Origin: a virus
Reading direction: 5' to 3' (one strand)
DNA: 44,501 nucleotides
IMG/VR virus record: IMGVR_UViG_3300017737_000014
Location: 1 to 44,501 of that record
Positions 37,255-42,597 of the stretch are shown here, piece by piece. The stretch's first letter is position 1, and each line of letters opens with the position of its first letter. Made by a program: the position numbers and the translations under genes. The notes under the pieces were generated by a model. That model had not been told where the DNA came from. It saw only the letters and a list, made by a program, of their open reading frames with translations, and made no database searches.

Positions 37255-37869
37255 CTAAGAATTATAAGCTTTCGATATCTCCTGTTTAACTTCATTACTC
37301 ATGGAGTATTTAGTTTTAAGTTCTTCGCCAATTACTTTTAACCCTTTGCTTTTATTGGCTATAATATATTTGAAAACTTTTTGCCAATTATCATCTCCAA
37401 TGTTTAGCTCAATAGTTGTTGCTTTGGCTGTAGGCTTTTTTGCAACAGGTTTTTTAGCGGGAGTTTTTTCTGTGCCCTCTGGCAAATCTTCTCCTGCATA
37501 AACATATAGTCCAAGCCCATGTCGTGCAATAGCCTTTGTTAAGCTTCTCTGTATTGCTTTATTCACATCTACTGAAGTGAGTTTATCAAGAAGTATAGAG
37601 TTGTTTCTAAAATCCATGATTGGAAGATACTCTATGTTCTCAATACCCTCTATGGTGACACCGGTTTTCACCCACGCTGACTTTCCATCGTGATGGTAAA
37701 ATAGTCCGTCTTCGCTTTCGTATATGTTATACGTGGAGTTTGGATAGTTTTTCTTTACCTCTGCCCATGCCCATGCCCATGATAGGTATGTAAGATTGTT
37801 CTTCTTTTCTACTTTGTCGTTTACATTGATAGAGTTCAATGTTTCAAAAACTGATTTAGATTTATTCAT
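37255..37869 (-). CDS. Single-strand annealing protein, Sak3-type (DUF1071)
   Basis: 204 residues. The diagnostic segment LTYLSWAWAWAEVKKNYP (26-43) and the later SVDVNKAIQRSLTKAIARHG (98-117) with GLYVYAGEDLP are typical of the Sak3/DUF1071 annealing family. A Lys/Pro/Ala linker (about 134-148) leads to a small C-terminal helical domain. It should coat single strands produced by the adjacent exonuclease and anneal complementary DNA. The start overlaps the previous stop (ATGA). The repeated Trp-Ala codons produce a short in-gene DNA repeat (GCCCATGCCCATGCCCATG), which is a family feature and not a mobile repeat. Confidence 0.85.
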   Translation of the reverse strand: MNKSKSVFETLNSINVNDKVEKKNNLTYLSWAWAWAEVKKNYPNSTYNIYESEDGLFYHHDGKSAWVKTGVTIEGIENIEYLPIMDFRNNSILLDKLTSVDVNKAIQRSLTKAIARHGLGLYVYAGEDLPEGTEKTPAKKPVAKKPTAKATTIELNIGDDNWQKVFKYIIANKSKGLKVIGEELKTKYSMSNEVKQEISKAYNS

Positions 37870-38267
37870 AACTTATTTAATTTAGATTTAACTTTATTGT
37901 ATTTATTAAGTATCCTTTCACGATTTGTTTTAAGATACTGAATTTGTTTAGGGTTTTGCTTAGAGTTCATCTCGTCTCTAATGCGTTCCTCTATCTTGTT
38001 TAGTTTGGTTTTGTATGTCTTCAAGCATAACTTGTAAACACCACTGCGCCAACCTTCTGTCAAGAATATGTATTCATCTTCATGGTCTATATCCTTGTAG
38101 TAGTCTCCACCAAGAGAAGTGTTTTGTATCAACACTTTGTCGGTTTCATCATCTTTGGATATCTTGCAGCCATATAAAAGTCTTGCCTGATATCCCGTTC
38201 CGTCCAATAATGTAGCTGTATCGTCTGCAACAGCATCATGGAAGATTGTAACTAAAGAATAACGCAT
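37866..38267 (-). CDS. Hypothetical protein (133 aa) in recombination operon
   Basis: The N-terminal half is beta-rich (RYSLVTIFHDAVADDTATLL, KVLIQNTSLGGDYYKDID) and the C-terminal half is a basic helix or coiled coil (KLNKIEERIRDEMNSKQNPK onward). Overlaps of 16 nt upstream and 4 nt downstream place it firmly in the operon. A role with DNA is possible from the basic tail. Not recognised. Confidence 0.58.
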   Translation of the reverse strand: MRYSLVTIFHDAVADDTATLLDGTGYQARLLYGCKISKDDETDKVLIQNTSLGGDYYKDIDHEDEYIFLTEGWRSGVYKLCLKTYKTKLNKIEERIRDEMNSKQNPKQIQYLKTNRERILNKYNKVKSKLNKL

Positions 38268-38554
38268 GACCTGATGCTGTCTACAAAGTTCTGATAGTCC
38301 ACGTCTTGCTCAAGCCTTTCCTTAACTTGTGCAATACCGTGAATGATTGAAGAATGACCTACTTCGTATCCTTTATTCTCCATGTACTGCTGAATGTATC
38401 TGATACGCATAGGTCTATCTGCGCAAACAAAATAAAGTAGCTGTCGTGCATCTACGATATCTCTGCGCTTAGATTTAGTGAATAGTTGTTCTGTGCTTAT
38501 TTCGTATGCTTCACTTACTTTGGTTGCATACTCATTGAAGATTGCCTGTTTCAT
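38252..38554 (-). CDS. Small DnaA domain IV-like DNA-binding protein
   Basis: 100 residues, nearly all one domain. KSKRRDIVDARQLLYFVCAD (27-46) then a recognition region YEVGHSSIIHGI (63-74) matches the DnaA C-terminal DNA-binding fold (VxARxLxxYL ... H-S/T-S/T-I/V-x-H). There are no AAA+ motifs. It differs enough from the 177-aa protein at 30604-31137 to suggest two old paralogues, one per operon. Each could bind DnaA-box-like sites at the origin or regulate transcription. Coupled by ATGA to the 70-aa gene before it. Confidence 0.72.
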   Translation of the reverse strand: MKQAIFNEYATKVSEAYEISTEQLFTKSKRRDIVDARQLLYFVCADRPMRIRYIQQYMENKGYEVGHSSIIHGIAQVKERLEQDVDYQNFVDSIRSCVIL

Positions 38555-38763
38555 TTGTCTTTGTTTTTATTGCCATACGTCTGTTGAATTATATTACCCC
38601 AAGCCTCAAAGATATTATTTAAAACATCTCTGGCTTCTAACTTCTGGTTTGGTATAAGGTATGGGCGTTGTGAATTTAAGTGTTGCTGATACTGGTAGTC
38701 CGCATCAAGCATCTGATTGTCCTCTTCACGCTGTTGTGAAAATAGTTCTTTAGATTTACTCAT
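38551..38763 (-). CDS. Small hypothetical protein (70 aa)
   Basis: A polar, Gln-rich N-terminal part (LFSQQREEDNQMLDADYQYQ) then a helix with LEARDVLNNIFEAWGNIIQQ. First gene after the promoter at 38787-38817, hence first in the recombination operon. Overlaps the DnaA-like gene by four bases. Function unknown. Confidence 0.58.
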   Translation of the reverse strand: MSKSKELFSQQREEDNQMLDADYQYQQHLNSQRPYLIPNQKLEARDVLNNIFEAWGNIIQQTYGNKNKDK

Positions 38764-38786
38764 GATAATAGTGTTTGATTGATTTA

Positions 38787-38817
38787 CAAATATAATAAAT
38801 GTTTATTGATTTATCAA
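38787..38817 (-). promoter_or_regulatory. Bacteroidota-type promoter for the recombination operon
   Basis: On the minus strand TTGA, 19 nt, then TATATTTG (38794-38787), a full TAnnTTTG box with suitable -33 spacing. It lies 24 nt upstream of the ATG at 38763 and overlaps the 3' end of the previous gene. Confidence 0.65.
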
Positions 38818-39144
38818 CTCTCGTTCAACGAATTGTTCATAAATATATTCCTCTGCTTCTGAAAGTTTATTGAAGAAGGTAGCCTCATTGCCATCTATAA
38901 GCCAACCTTTAGGCTGTATGCTTTGTATGATGTATCCACCAATATACTTCATTACGTCCGTACATTTTGCGTCAATAAATGGTTCGCTGATTGTTTCACG
39001 CGGGAACAACCTACCGGTGTCTTTGAAGACACTGATGGTGAGCTCTTGCTCTTTGTCTGATAATGTTTGTAATCTCTGAATGTAACCTTTGTCGGGTTTG
39101 CTTGATGCTTTTTCTGTGAGCACCTCGTCTAAATAAATGTTCAT
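38803..39144 (-). CDS. Hypothetical protein (113 aa)
   Basis: Mixed alpha/beta. The N-terminal half is charged and helical (RLQTLSDKEQELTISVFKDT) and the C-terminal half has a small sheet with IIQSIQPKGWLIDGNEATFF and an acidic helix SEAEEYIYEQFVERE. Preceded by a promoter-like pair (39175-39206) and an A/T-rich leader with AATTTAATTTAA. A copy of the dispersed palindrome is in frame, encoding SVFKDT. Not recognised. Confidence 0.58.
   Translation of the reverse strand: MNIYLDEVLTEKASSKPDKGYIQRLQTLSDKEQELTISVFKDTGRLFPRETISEPFIDAKCTDVMKYIGGYIIQSIQPKGWLIDGNEATFFNKLSEAEEYIYEQFVERELINQ
39017..39032. repeat. Dispersed 16-bp palindrome, copy inside 113-aa gene
   Basis: GTGTCTTTGAAGACAC on plus; the mRNA reads GUGUCUUCAAAGACAC, the common sense orientation. 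Encodes VFKDT. Confidence 0.9.
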
Positions 39145-39174
39145 AATAAATTTAATTTAAGTTTAATGAATGTA

Positions 39175-39206
39175 TAAATATAGTAATTTTCTTTAACAAA
39201 AACAAA
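39175..39206 (-). promoter_or_regulatory. Putative promoter after accessory-operon terminator
   Basis: Minus strand TTTG (39206-39203), 20 nt, then TATATTTA (39182-39175), one base off TAnnTTTG. The same pattern occurs at 44286-44316. It starts just where the preceding operon's terminator ends. Confidence 0.5.
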
Positions 39207-39222
39207 CCCCCGTAATGGGGGT
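39196..39222 (-). terminator. Rho-independent terminator of accessory operon
   Basis: Minus strand ACCCCC-ATTAC-GGGGGT followed by TTGTTTTTGTT: a perfect 6-bp G/C stem and T-rich tail. It lies after three tandem hairpin repeats behind the gene ending at 39286. Confidence 0.8.
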
Positions 39223-39286
39223 CGTATCTTTTTGGGTACGCTGTCGTATCTTTTTGGATACGCTGTCGTATCTTTTCGGATACGCT
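39221..39286. repeat. Three tandem 22-bp hairpin repeats
   Basis: Unit GTCGTATCTTTTTGGATACGCT occurs three times head to tail (39221, 39243, 39265) with one or two base changes. Each unit can form a CGTATC/GATACG hairpin with a 6-nt loop; unit 1 has a G-T pair. The last base of the third unit begins the reverse-complemented stop codon of the gene at 39286-39519. Confidence 0.88.
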
Positions 39287-39519
39287 TAAATGTTTCCTTT
39301 TGCGTAGTCCCATACAGCACTATCAAGGCGGTCATCATCTAAAAGGTAGTCCCAATAGAAATCTGTAATATCTGCTTCGTCTAAATAAACGGAGGTTATT
39401 TCGAGTTCTTCGTCTTCCGGAGTTTCGTAGTCTCCGGCATCATAGTAGTACGTATAGTTGATTGATAAACTATATGTGTCCTGCACTATCGTGTATGTGC
39501 CTTTGCTCTTAATGGACAT
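39286..39519 (-). CDS. Very acidic small protein (77 aa), possible DNA mimic
   Basis: About a quarter of residues are Asp or Glu with only four Lys/Arg, plus many Tyr (YTYYYDAGDYETPEDEELE, then WDYLLDDDRLDSAVWDY). Small, strongly acidic phage proteins often mimic DNA to block restriction or other host DNA-binding proteins, but no known family is recognised. It overlaps the Api92-like gene by 11 nt and is followed by three hairpin repeats and a terminator, so it ends the accessory operon. Confidence 0.6.
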   Translation of the reverse strand: MSIKSKGTYTIVQDTYSLSINYTYYYDAGDYETPEDEELEITSVYLDEADITDFYWDYLLDDDRLDSAVWDYAKGNI

Positions 39520-40072
39520 GGCGTAATTCTTTTTCGTAAATTCTTACAGCCTCATCAAAAGAAACGTCCGTCAAGTACACGTCATTGTTGTAGTACCAAC
39601 CGGCGTTTCTGTCTTCTATTCCGTTGTAGTCGTGCATGAGCCTAAAGATATCATCATGTTCTGTATCTTGCCACTCCGGTATATCCCAATCCCTGAAAAC
39701 AGTTACGTTTCCGTCTACTACCTCCATGTATTGACCAAACCCTTGCTCCTCTTCCCATTCCCAAATAAAGTTTTGAAGAAGCTCCACTATACCTTGTTCA
39801 ATCTCCGTATAGAATGAGCTCCATGCTGTTTGAAAGTTGTACGTTAAGTGACAGATTTCATTATTGCTATCCAGTTCTTCTTCTATATCATTTTCGTAAG
39901 CTCCCCACTTAGTCCCCCAGTTTCCCACGCACCAGTCGTAGTCCCACTCGTCATTAGGCATAGGTTTGATTACTTCGCATAGTCCATATTTATATTTGGA
40001 CACGATTGCTTTGATAAGCTTTGCCGCTTTGGGGTCTTGTGTTTGAATTGTATGAAATACGTGATTAGGCAT
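39509..40072 (-). CDS. Api92/YubB-like ferredoxin-fold protein
   Basis: 187 residues beginning MPNHVFHTI, the typical start of Api92-like proteins (usually MPNW/H). The conserved core motifs are present: CVGNWGTKWGAYE (48-60) and NFQTAWSSF (79-87), separated by an acidic loop. The C-terminal half is acidic and Trp/Tyr-rich. The family occurs widely on phages and plasmids; its function is not established, though it tracks with mobile elements. Coupled to the acidic protein by overlap. Confidence 0.75.
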   Translation of the reverse strand: MPNHVFHTIQTQDPKAAKLIKAIVSKYKYGLCEVIKPMPNDEWDYDWCVGNWGTKWGAYENDIEEELDSNNEICHLTYNFQTAWSSFYTEIEQGIVELLQNFIWEWEEEQGFGQYMEVVDGNVTVFRDWDIPEWQDTEHDDIFRLMHDYNGIEDRNAGWYYNNDVYLTDVSFDEAVRIYEKELRHVH

Positions 40073-40074
40073 AT

Positions 40075-40227
40075 CTATTGAATTAAAATGTTAGTTGGTG
40101 AGTATATCTCCGCATGTTCTGCAGTAGCACTTAACTTGCGTGCTTCGTCTATTCCAAGTACATAGTGAGTAGAGGTCTCCCTCTCCCCACCATGATACAA
40201 TACTACTTTGCAAACTACTTCTTTCAT
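40075..40227 (-). CDS. Small hypothetical protein (50 aa)
   Basis: I place the start at the ATG at 40227, which overlaps the previous stop as ATGA. The frame is open further upstream over that gene but this start is the coupled one. Sequence: short sheet VVCKVVLYHGGERETSTHY then helix GIDEARKLSATAEH. Not recognised. Confidence 0.58.
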   Translation of the reverse strand: MKEVVCKVVLYHGGERETSTHYVLGIDEARKLSATAEHAEIYSPTNILIQ

Positions 40228-40436
40228 AGCACGTTCTTTTGAATTAGTTCCAAGCGTTCGAGTTTTACCTCGTCTGTTAGTTCGTCCCAATCGGAGGGCT
40301 TCTCCCACTCAGGATTAAAGCTTCGCATGGTAGCAAATACCATACGTTCCTTGGTTTTTACTTTCGCCTTGATATCATTATCAGAAGTCAAGTCGGTCAT
40401 AGCCATGAATGCGCTGAGCATATTAAAAGTATCCAT
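40224..40436 (-). CDS. Small hypothetical protein (70 aa) downstream of ribozyme HH1
   Basis: Start at the ATG at 40436. The frame stays open upstream, but that stretch is the hammerhead ribozyme and palindrome, so the longer version is rejected. Met-rich helix (FNMLSAFMAMTDL) then a charged segment and an acidic helix (WDELTDEVKLERLELIQ). The ATG lies 23 nt after the ribozyme in an A/T-rich leader. This gene is therefore the first one on the 3' cleavage product. Function unknown. Confidence 0.62.
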   Translation of the reverse strand: MDTFNMLSAFMAMTDLTSDNDIKAKVKTKERMVFATMRSFNPEWEKPSDWDELTDEVKLERLELIQKNVL

Positions 40437-40459
40437 AATAAAAAAATTAAAATTAGAGT

Positions 40460-40512
40460 TGCTGTTTCGACCTTTCGGTCTCGTCAGGGGAGACACACAT
40501 CTCCCGACAGCA
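40460..40512 (-). ncRNA. Hammerhead self-cleaving ribozyme HH1 (type III topology)
   Basis: Read on the minus strand, 5' to 3': stem III UGCUGU (40512-40507), cleavage base C (40506), stem I GGGAGA, loop UGUGUG, UCUCCC. Then core CUGACGA (40487-40481), stem II GACC with GAAA tetraloop and GGUC, core GAA (40468-40466), then stem III ACAGCA (40465-40460). All stems pair perfectly (6, 4 and 6 bp). Every invariant core base of the hammerhead consensus (CUGANGA, GAAA, NUH) is present, with the favoured GUC triplet. Cleavage is predicted between 40506 and 40505. The ends lie in stem III, which defines type III. It sits between the amidotransferase/cyclotransferase gene and the 70-aa gene. Confidence 0.93.
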
Positions 40513-40515
40513 CGA

Positions 40516-40533
40516 AGTGTCTTTGAAGACACT
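40516..40533. repeat. Dispersed palindrome copy, 3 nt before ribozyme HH1
   Basis: The minus-strand RNA reads AGUGUCUUCAAAGACACU and can fold as a hairpin with a UCAA loop. It lies between the amidotransferase/cyclotransferase stop (40550) and ribozyme stem III. Confidence 0.9.
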
Positions 40534-40549
40534 CCGTTCTGCTCGCATA

Positions 40550-41635
40550 TTAGTAATGAGCATTCATCACTTCGGTTTCGGTGTACCACTCGTGGCACAC
40601 TCTGCATTCAAAGGCGTTTGCAACCTCGTCATACATTAGGTCATTGTAACAGCCCAAGCAATAAGGCGCGTCACTTGTGTCGTCCATGTCGTTAATCTCC
40701 GTACACTCATACGTCTCTCGCACGTTTACAGGCTCTTTGTCTGCAAAACTAAAGACAGGCTGGGTGTAGTAGTGCACCGGCGTTTGGCGTAGCTTTACGT
40801 AGTCCGATATTAGCTTGCTGTGCATGGGCGCATTGCCATTCTGAAAGTATAGCCAAGCTGTAATAACTTTACCGCTTTTCATCACAACAGGTATCTGCTT
40901 GCGTTCGTACCAATTAGGGTGTCCCTCGAGTTGGTCAATAGGCTTCAAGTCCATGTCGCCAACCTTGAATACGTCTACAACAATTTGATTACCTCTGCCT
41001 TTCTCGTCATACACATAAGGTATTCCTTGCGCTATCATGGGGTATTTATCCTGTGTAGTTCCACTGCCAAGGTGTTTGGCGTTACGTAAGTACCGGTGGT
41101 AGTTGCCCATGCCTTTGCGTAGCGTTCCGTACACTGCAATAACATTGTCTTGTAGGACGTTGTTTTTGGAGTACCATACGCCGTCTTTGTACGTGTACAA
41201 GTTGCGGTTGTAAATTTGAAACGCACGTGTACGTGTGTTGATGGTTACAAATCTGCTGTCGTACTTCTGAAGTTCTTGCTTCCAAGTTTGACGCGGTATC
41301 TTGCCAAGTGCACGAGCCAATACTTTGGTGTCGCATTCTTTGGTGTTACCAAGCTTCTTGATAGTTCCGTTCATCATTAGTAGTTCGTCTTTGTTGTACC
41401 CACATCTGAAAGGGTGGGTGTTGTCCTTGTTTACAGCGCCAACAGTCGCATAGCGAAAGTGAGCAATAAAGGGACGTGTAGTGTCAAGTAGCTTATAAGC
41501 TTTTGACTTGTGATACTCGACCTGAAATGTATCGAGCCATACAATACCAAGTCCATGCGGATTGATACGTGCGGAGGTTTTTAACGTCTCCATTGGGATT
41601 GTGTTTGATTTCTGTTTGATGATAATAACACACAT
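40550..41635 (-). CDS. Class II glutamine amidotransferase / gamma-glutamylcyclotransferase-like fusion with zinc-ribbon tail
   Basis: 361 residues. I start at the ATG at 41635 because it gives MCVIIIK: Cys2 is the N-terminal nucleophile of class II (Ntn) amidotransferases. Supporting residues: NPHGLGIVW (25-33), HFRYATVG with NKDNTHPF (59-76), and MNGTI (88-92). From about 165 a second domain has the AIG2/GGCT signature VYGTLRKG (168-175) and QLEGHPNWYER with the expected acid E237. A C-terminal CxxC...CxxC (326/329, 344/347) suggests a zinc ribbon. The first domain should release ammonia from glutamine; the second should cyclise or remove gamma-glutamyl groups. Together with the amidoligase gene this suggests making and trimming an amide-linked modification. 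A promoter and a palindrome precede it; a palindrome and ribozyme follow. Confidence 0.82.
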   Translation of the reverse strand: MCVIIIKQKSNTIPMETLKTSARINPHGLGIVWLDTFQVEYHKSKAYKLLDTTRPFIAHFRYATVGAVNKDNTHPFRCGYNKDELLMMNGTIKKLGNTKECDTKVLARALGKIPRQTWKQELQKYDSRFVTINTRTRAFQIYNRNLYTYKDGVWYSKNNVLQDNVIAVYGTLRKGMGNYHRYLRNAKHLGSGTTQDKYPMIAQGIPYVYDEKGRGNQIVVDVFKVGDMDLKPIDQLEGHPNWYERKQIPVVMKSGKVITAWLYFQNGNAPMHSKLISDYVKLRQTPVHYYTQPVFSFADKEPVNVRETYECTEINDMDDTSDAPYCLGCYNDLMYDEVANAFECRVCHEWYTETEVMNAHY

Positions 41636-41654
41636 AAAAATAAAAATTGTGAGG

Positions 41655-41672
41655 AGTGTCTTTGAAGACACT
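41655..41672. repeat. Dispersed palindrome copy in 5' leader of the amidotransferase gene
   Basis: AGTGTCTTTGAAGACACT on plus. It lies between the -7 box at 41698-41705 and the ATG at 41635, about 19-36 nt into the predicted leader. Outer GAGG and CTC lengthen the possible hairpin. Confidence 0.9.
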
Positions 41673-41692
41673 GACCTCTGATTAAACATATA

Positions 41693-41893
41693 TTAGACAA
41701 AGATACGACATTCCTTAGACATACGCAAGCGATTTTGTAGTTCTTTTACAGCTGTCCGTAGATTGTTTTTATCCTGAGCCTTGTCTTTGTAGTTGATTGG
41801 CGTTGAGGTTTTTTCTGTAAGCATCAACGCAATACGCCTAAGGTCGCCTATCGTGGCAACCTTAAGCATTCTGCTAAACTCTGTATTATCCAT
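41693..41893 (-). CDS. Small hypothetical protein (66 aa)
   Basis: Starts MDNTEFSRM, basic and helical (GDLRRIALMLTEK, LRTAVKELQNRLRM), ending CRIFV. Its ATG overlaps the stop of the 61-aa gene in the string CATGGATAA. The same stop/start string, followed by MDNT, recurs after the 75-aa gene at 42110. The -7 box of the next promoter lies inside its 3' end. Confidence 0.6.
   Translation of the reverse strand: MDNTEFSRMLKVATIGDLRRIALMLTEKTSTPINYKDKAQDKNNLRTAVKELQNRLRMSKECRIFV
41698..41727 (-). promoter_or_regulatory. Bacteroidota-type promoter for the amidotransferase gene
   Basis: Minus strand TTG (41727-41725), 19 nt, then TATCTTTG (41705-41698): good -33/-7 pair. Transcription would start near 41690, giving a leader that contains the palindrome at 41655-41672. 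Confidence 0.7.
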
Positions 41894-42071
41894 GGTAACC
41901 AGAATTTAAAAATAAAGTAATGCTTTCGTCCCCATCATTCCAGACCTCAGCATCTTCAAAAAATATATCACAATTCTCATCTTCAGGATTTTCAAAATTT
42001 CCTAAGAAATGAATATATTTATCTTGATTTTCTACTTCTTGTAATTGCTTTATTAGCTCTTTTATTTTCAT
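41886..42071 (-). CDS. Small acidic hypothetical protein (61 aa)
   Basis: Start at the ATG at 42071 (MKIKELIKQL), right after an AAATAAA stop; the upstream in-frame ATG would overlap the duplicated junction. A basic helical start is followed by an acidic part (NPEDENCDIFFEDAEVWNDG) and the end LNSGYHG. The 75-aa gene upstream ends almost identically (LNCGYHG), though the rest of the two proteins differs. Confidence 0.6.
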   Translation of the reverse strand: MKIKELIKQLQEVENQDKYIHFLGNFENPEDENCDIFFEDAEVWNDGDESITLFLNSGYHG

Positions 42072-42098
42072 TTTATTTGATTTTAAGATTAAACTGAA
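42064..42098. repeat. 35-bp direct repeat, copy A
   Basis: Identical to 42330-42364 (plus strand begins ATTTTCATTTTATTTG and ends TTAAACTGAA). On the minus strand it encodes QFNLKIK-stop followed by ATGAAAAT, that is, the end of one frame and the start of the next small gene. Confidence 0.88.
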
Positions 42099-42117
42099 GC
42101 TGTTGTGTATTATCCAT
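42073..42117 (-). other. 14-codon mini-frame, probable cassette scar
   Basis: Reads MDNTQQLQFNLKIK then TAA. Its start matches the start of the 66-aa gene at 41893 (MDNT) and its end matches the end of the 51-aa gene at 42339 (QFNLKIK). It looks like the remnant left where a small-gene cassette was inserted or duplicated, but it could be translated as a coupling peptide. Confidence 0.5.
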
Positions 42118-42337
42118 GGTAACCACAATTTAAACAGGCTGTTGTCTCATTTTGTTTTGTCACTAAATATGGATTAAAGCACCCGTCAAAAAATATAGTC
42201 CTGTATTCTTGACCATTGTGATTAAAGCGCAAGCCTAAAACATGATTGCTTGTTATGTATTTGTGATTTTTGTCGTACATAAAATTGTACTTTTTTGATA
42301 ACGCATTTAATGTGCGTCCGTCTCTTATTATTTTCAT
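42110..42337 (-). CDS. Small hypothetical protein (75 aa)
   Basis: MKIIRDGRTL start, basic N-terminal half, a sheet-like middle (HVLGLRFNHNGQEYRTIFFD) and two Cys near the end (ACLNCGYHG). Not recognised. It begins two bases after the 51-aa gene's stop. Confidence 0.6.
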   Translation of the reverse strand: MKIIRDGRTLNALSKKYNFMYDKNHKYITSNHVLGLRFNHNGQEYRTIFFDGCFNPYLVTKQNETTACLNCGYHG

Positions 42338-42364
42338 TTTATTTGATTTTAAGATTAAACTGAA
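42330..42364. repeat. 35-bp direct repeat, copy B
   Basis: Identical to 42064-42098, spanning the end of the 51-aa gene and the start of the 75-aa gene. Confidence 0.88.
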
Positions 42365-42494
42365 TTAGCACGTCTTTCCACCACGATTGCATGGTGTACT
42401 CGTCTTCTGTTAGGACGTGTACGTGTCCGTCCTTTGTTGTGATTGCATGTAAGCCTGTCGGCAAAATTACGTGTCTTACGATTGTTTGTATCAT
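42339..42494 (-). CDS. Small hypothetical protein (51 aa) downstream of ribozyme HH2
   Basis: ATG at 42494, TAA at 42339. Begins MIQTIVRHVILPTGLHAITT and contains KDGHVHVLTEDEY and MQSWWKDV. The ATG lies 19 nt after the ribozyme, in an A/T-rich leader. It is the first gene on the predicted 3' cleavage product. Function unknown. Confidence 0.6.
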   Translation of the reverse strand: MIQTIVRHVILPTGLHAITTKDGHVHVLTEDEYTMQSWWKDVLIQFNLKIK

Positions 42495-42513
42495 GATATT
42501 AAATTTTAAAGTT

Positions 42514-42564
42514 CCTGTTTCTGCCTTTTGGCTTCATCAGTACCGGCACACACCGGTAAACAGG
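42514..42564 (-). ncRNA. Hammerhead self-cleaving ribozyme HH2 (type III topology)
   Basis: Minus strand, 5' to 3': stem III CCUGU (42564-42560), cleavage base U (42559), stem I UACCGG, loop UGUGUG, CCGGUA. Then core CUGAUGA (42540-42534), stem II GCC/GGC with AAAA loop and an A-A pair at its base (42533, 42522), core GAA (42521-42519), then stem III ACAGG. The core matches the hammerhead consensus. Loop 1 is identical to HH1 while stems I, II and III have other sequences that still pair. The GUU triplet and the missing G-C pair at the base of stem II suggest slower cleavage. Predicted cut between 42559 and 42558. It lies between the amidoligase gene and the 51-aa gene. Confidence 0.88.
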
Positions 42565-42569
42565 GGGCG

Positions 42570-42585
42570 GTGTCTTTGAAGACAC
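42570..42585. repeat. Dispersed palindrome copy, 5 nt before ribozyme HH2
   Basis: The minus-strand RNA reads GUGUCUUCAAAGACAC. Outer GGGG (42591-42588) can pair with CCCC (42567-42564), extending the hairpin until it touches the first pair of ribozyme stem III. No T run follows, so it is not an ordinary terminator. Confidence 0.9.
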
Positions 42586-42597
42586 TACCCCACTTTA

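Noticed and set aside
39141-39338. 65-codon minus-strand open frame
   Set aside because: It is made of the three 22-bp hairpin repeats, the terminator and A/T leader, and overlaps the end of the real gene at 39286; composition is not protein-like.
40437-40607. N-terminal extension of the 70-aa frame
   Set aside because: The extension would translate the hammerhead and the palindrome; the ATG at 40436 just after the A/T leader is the sensible start.
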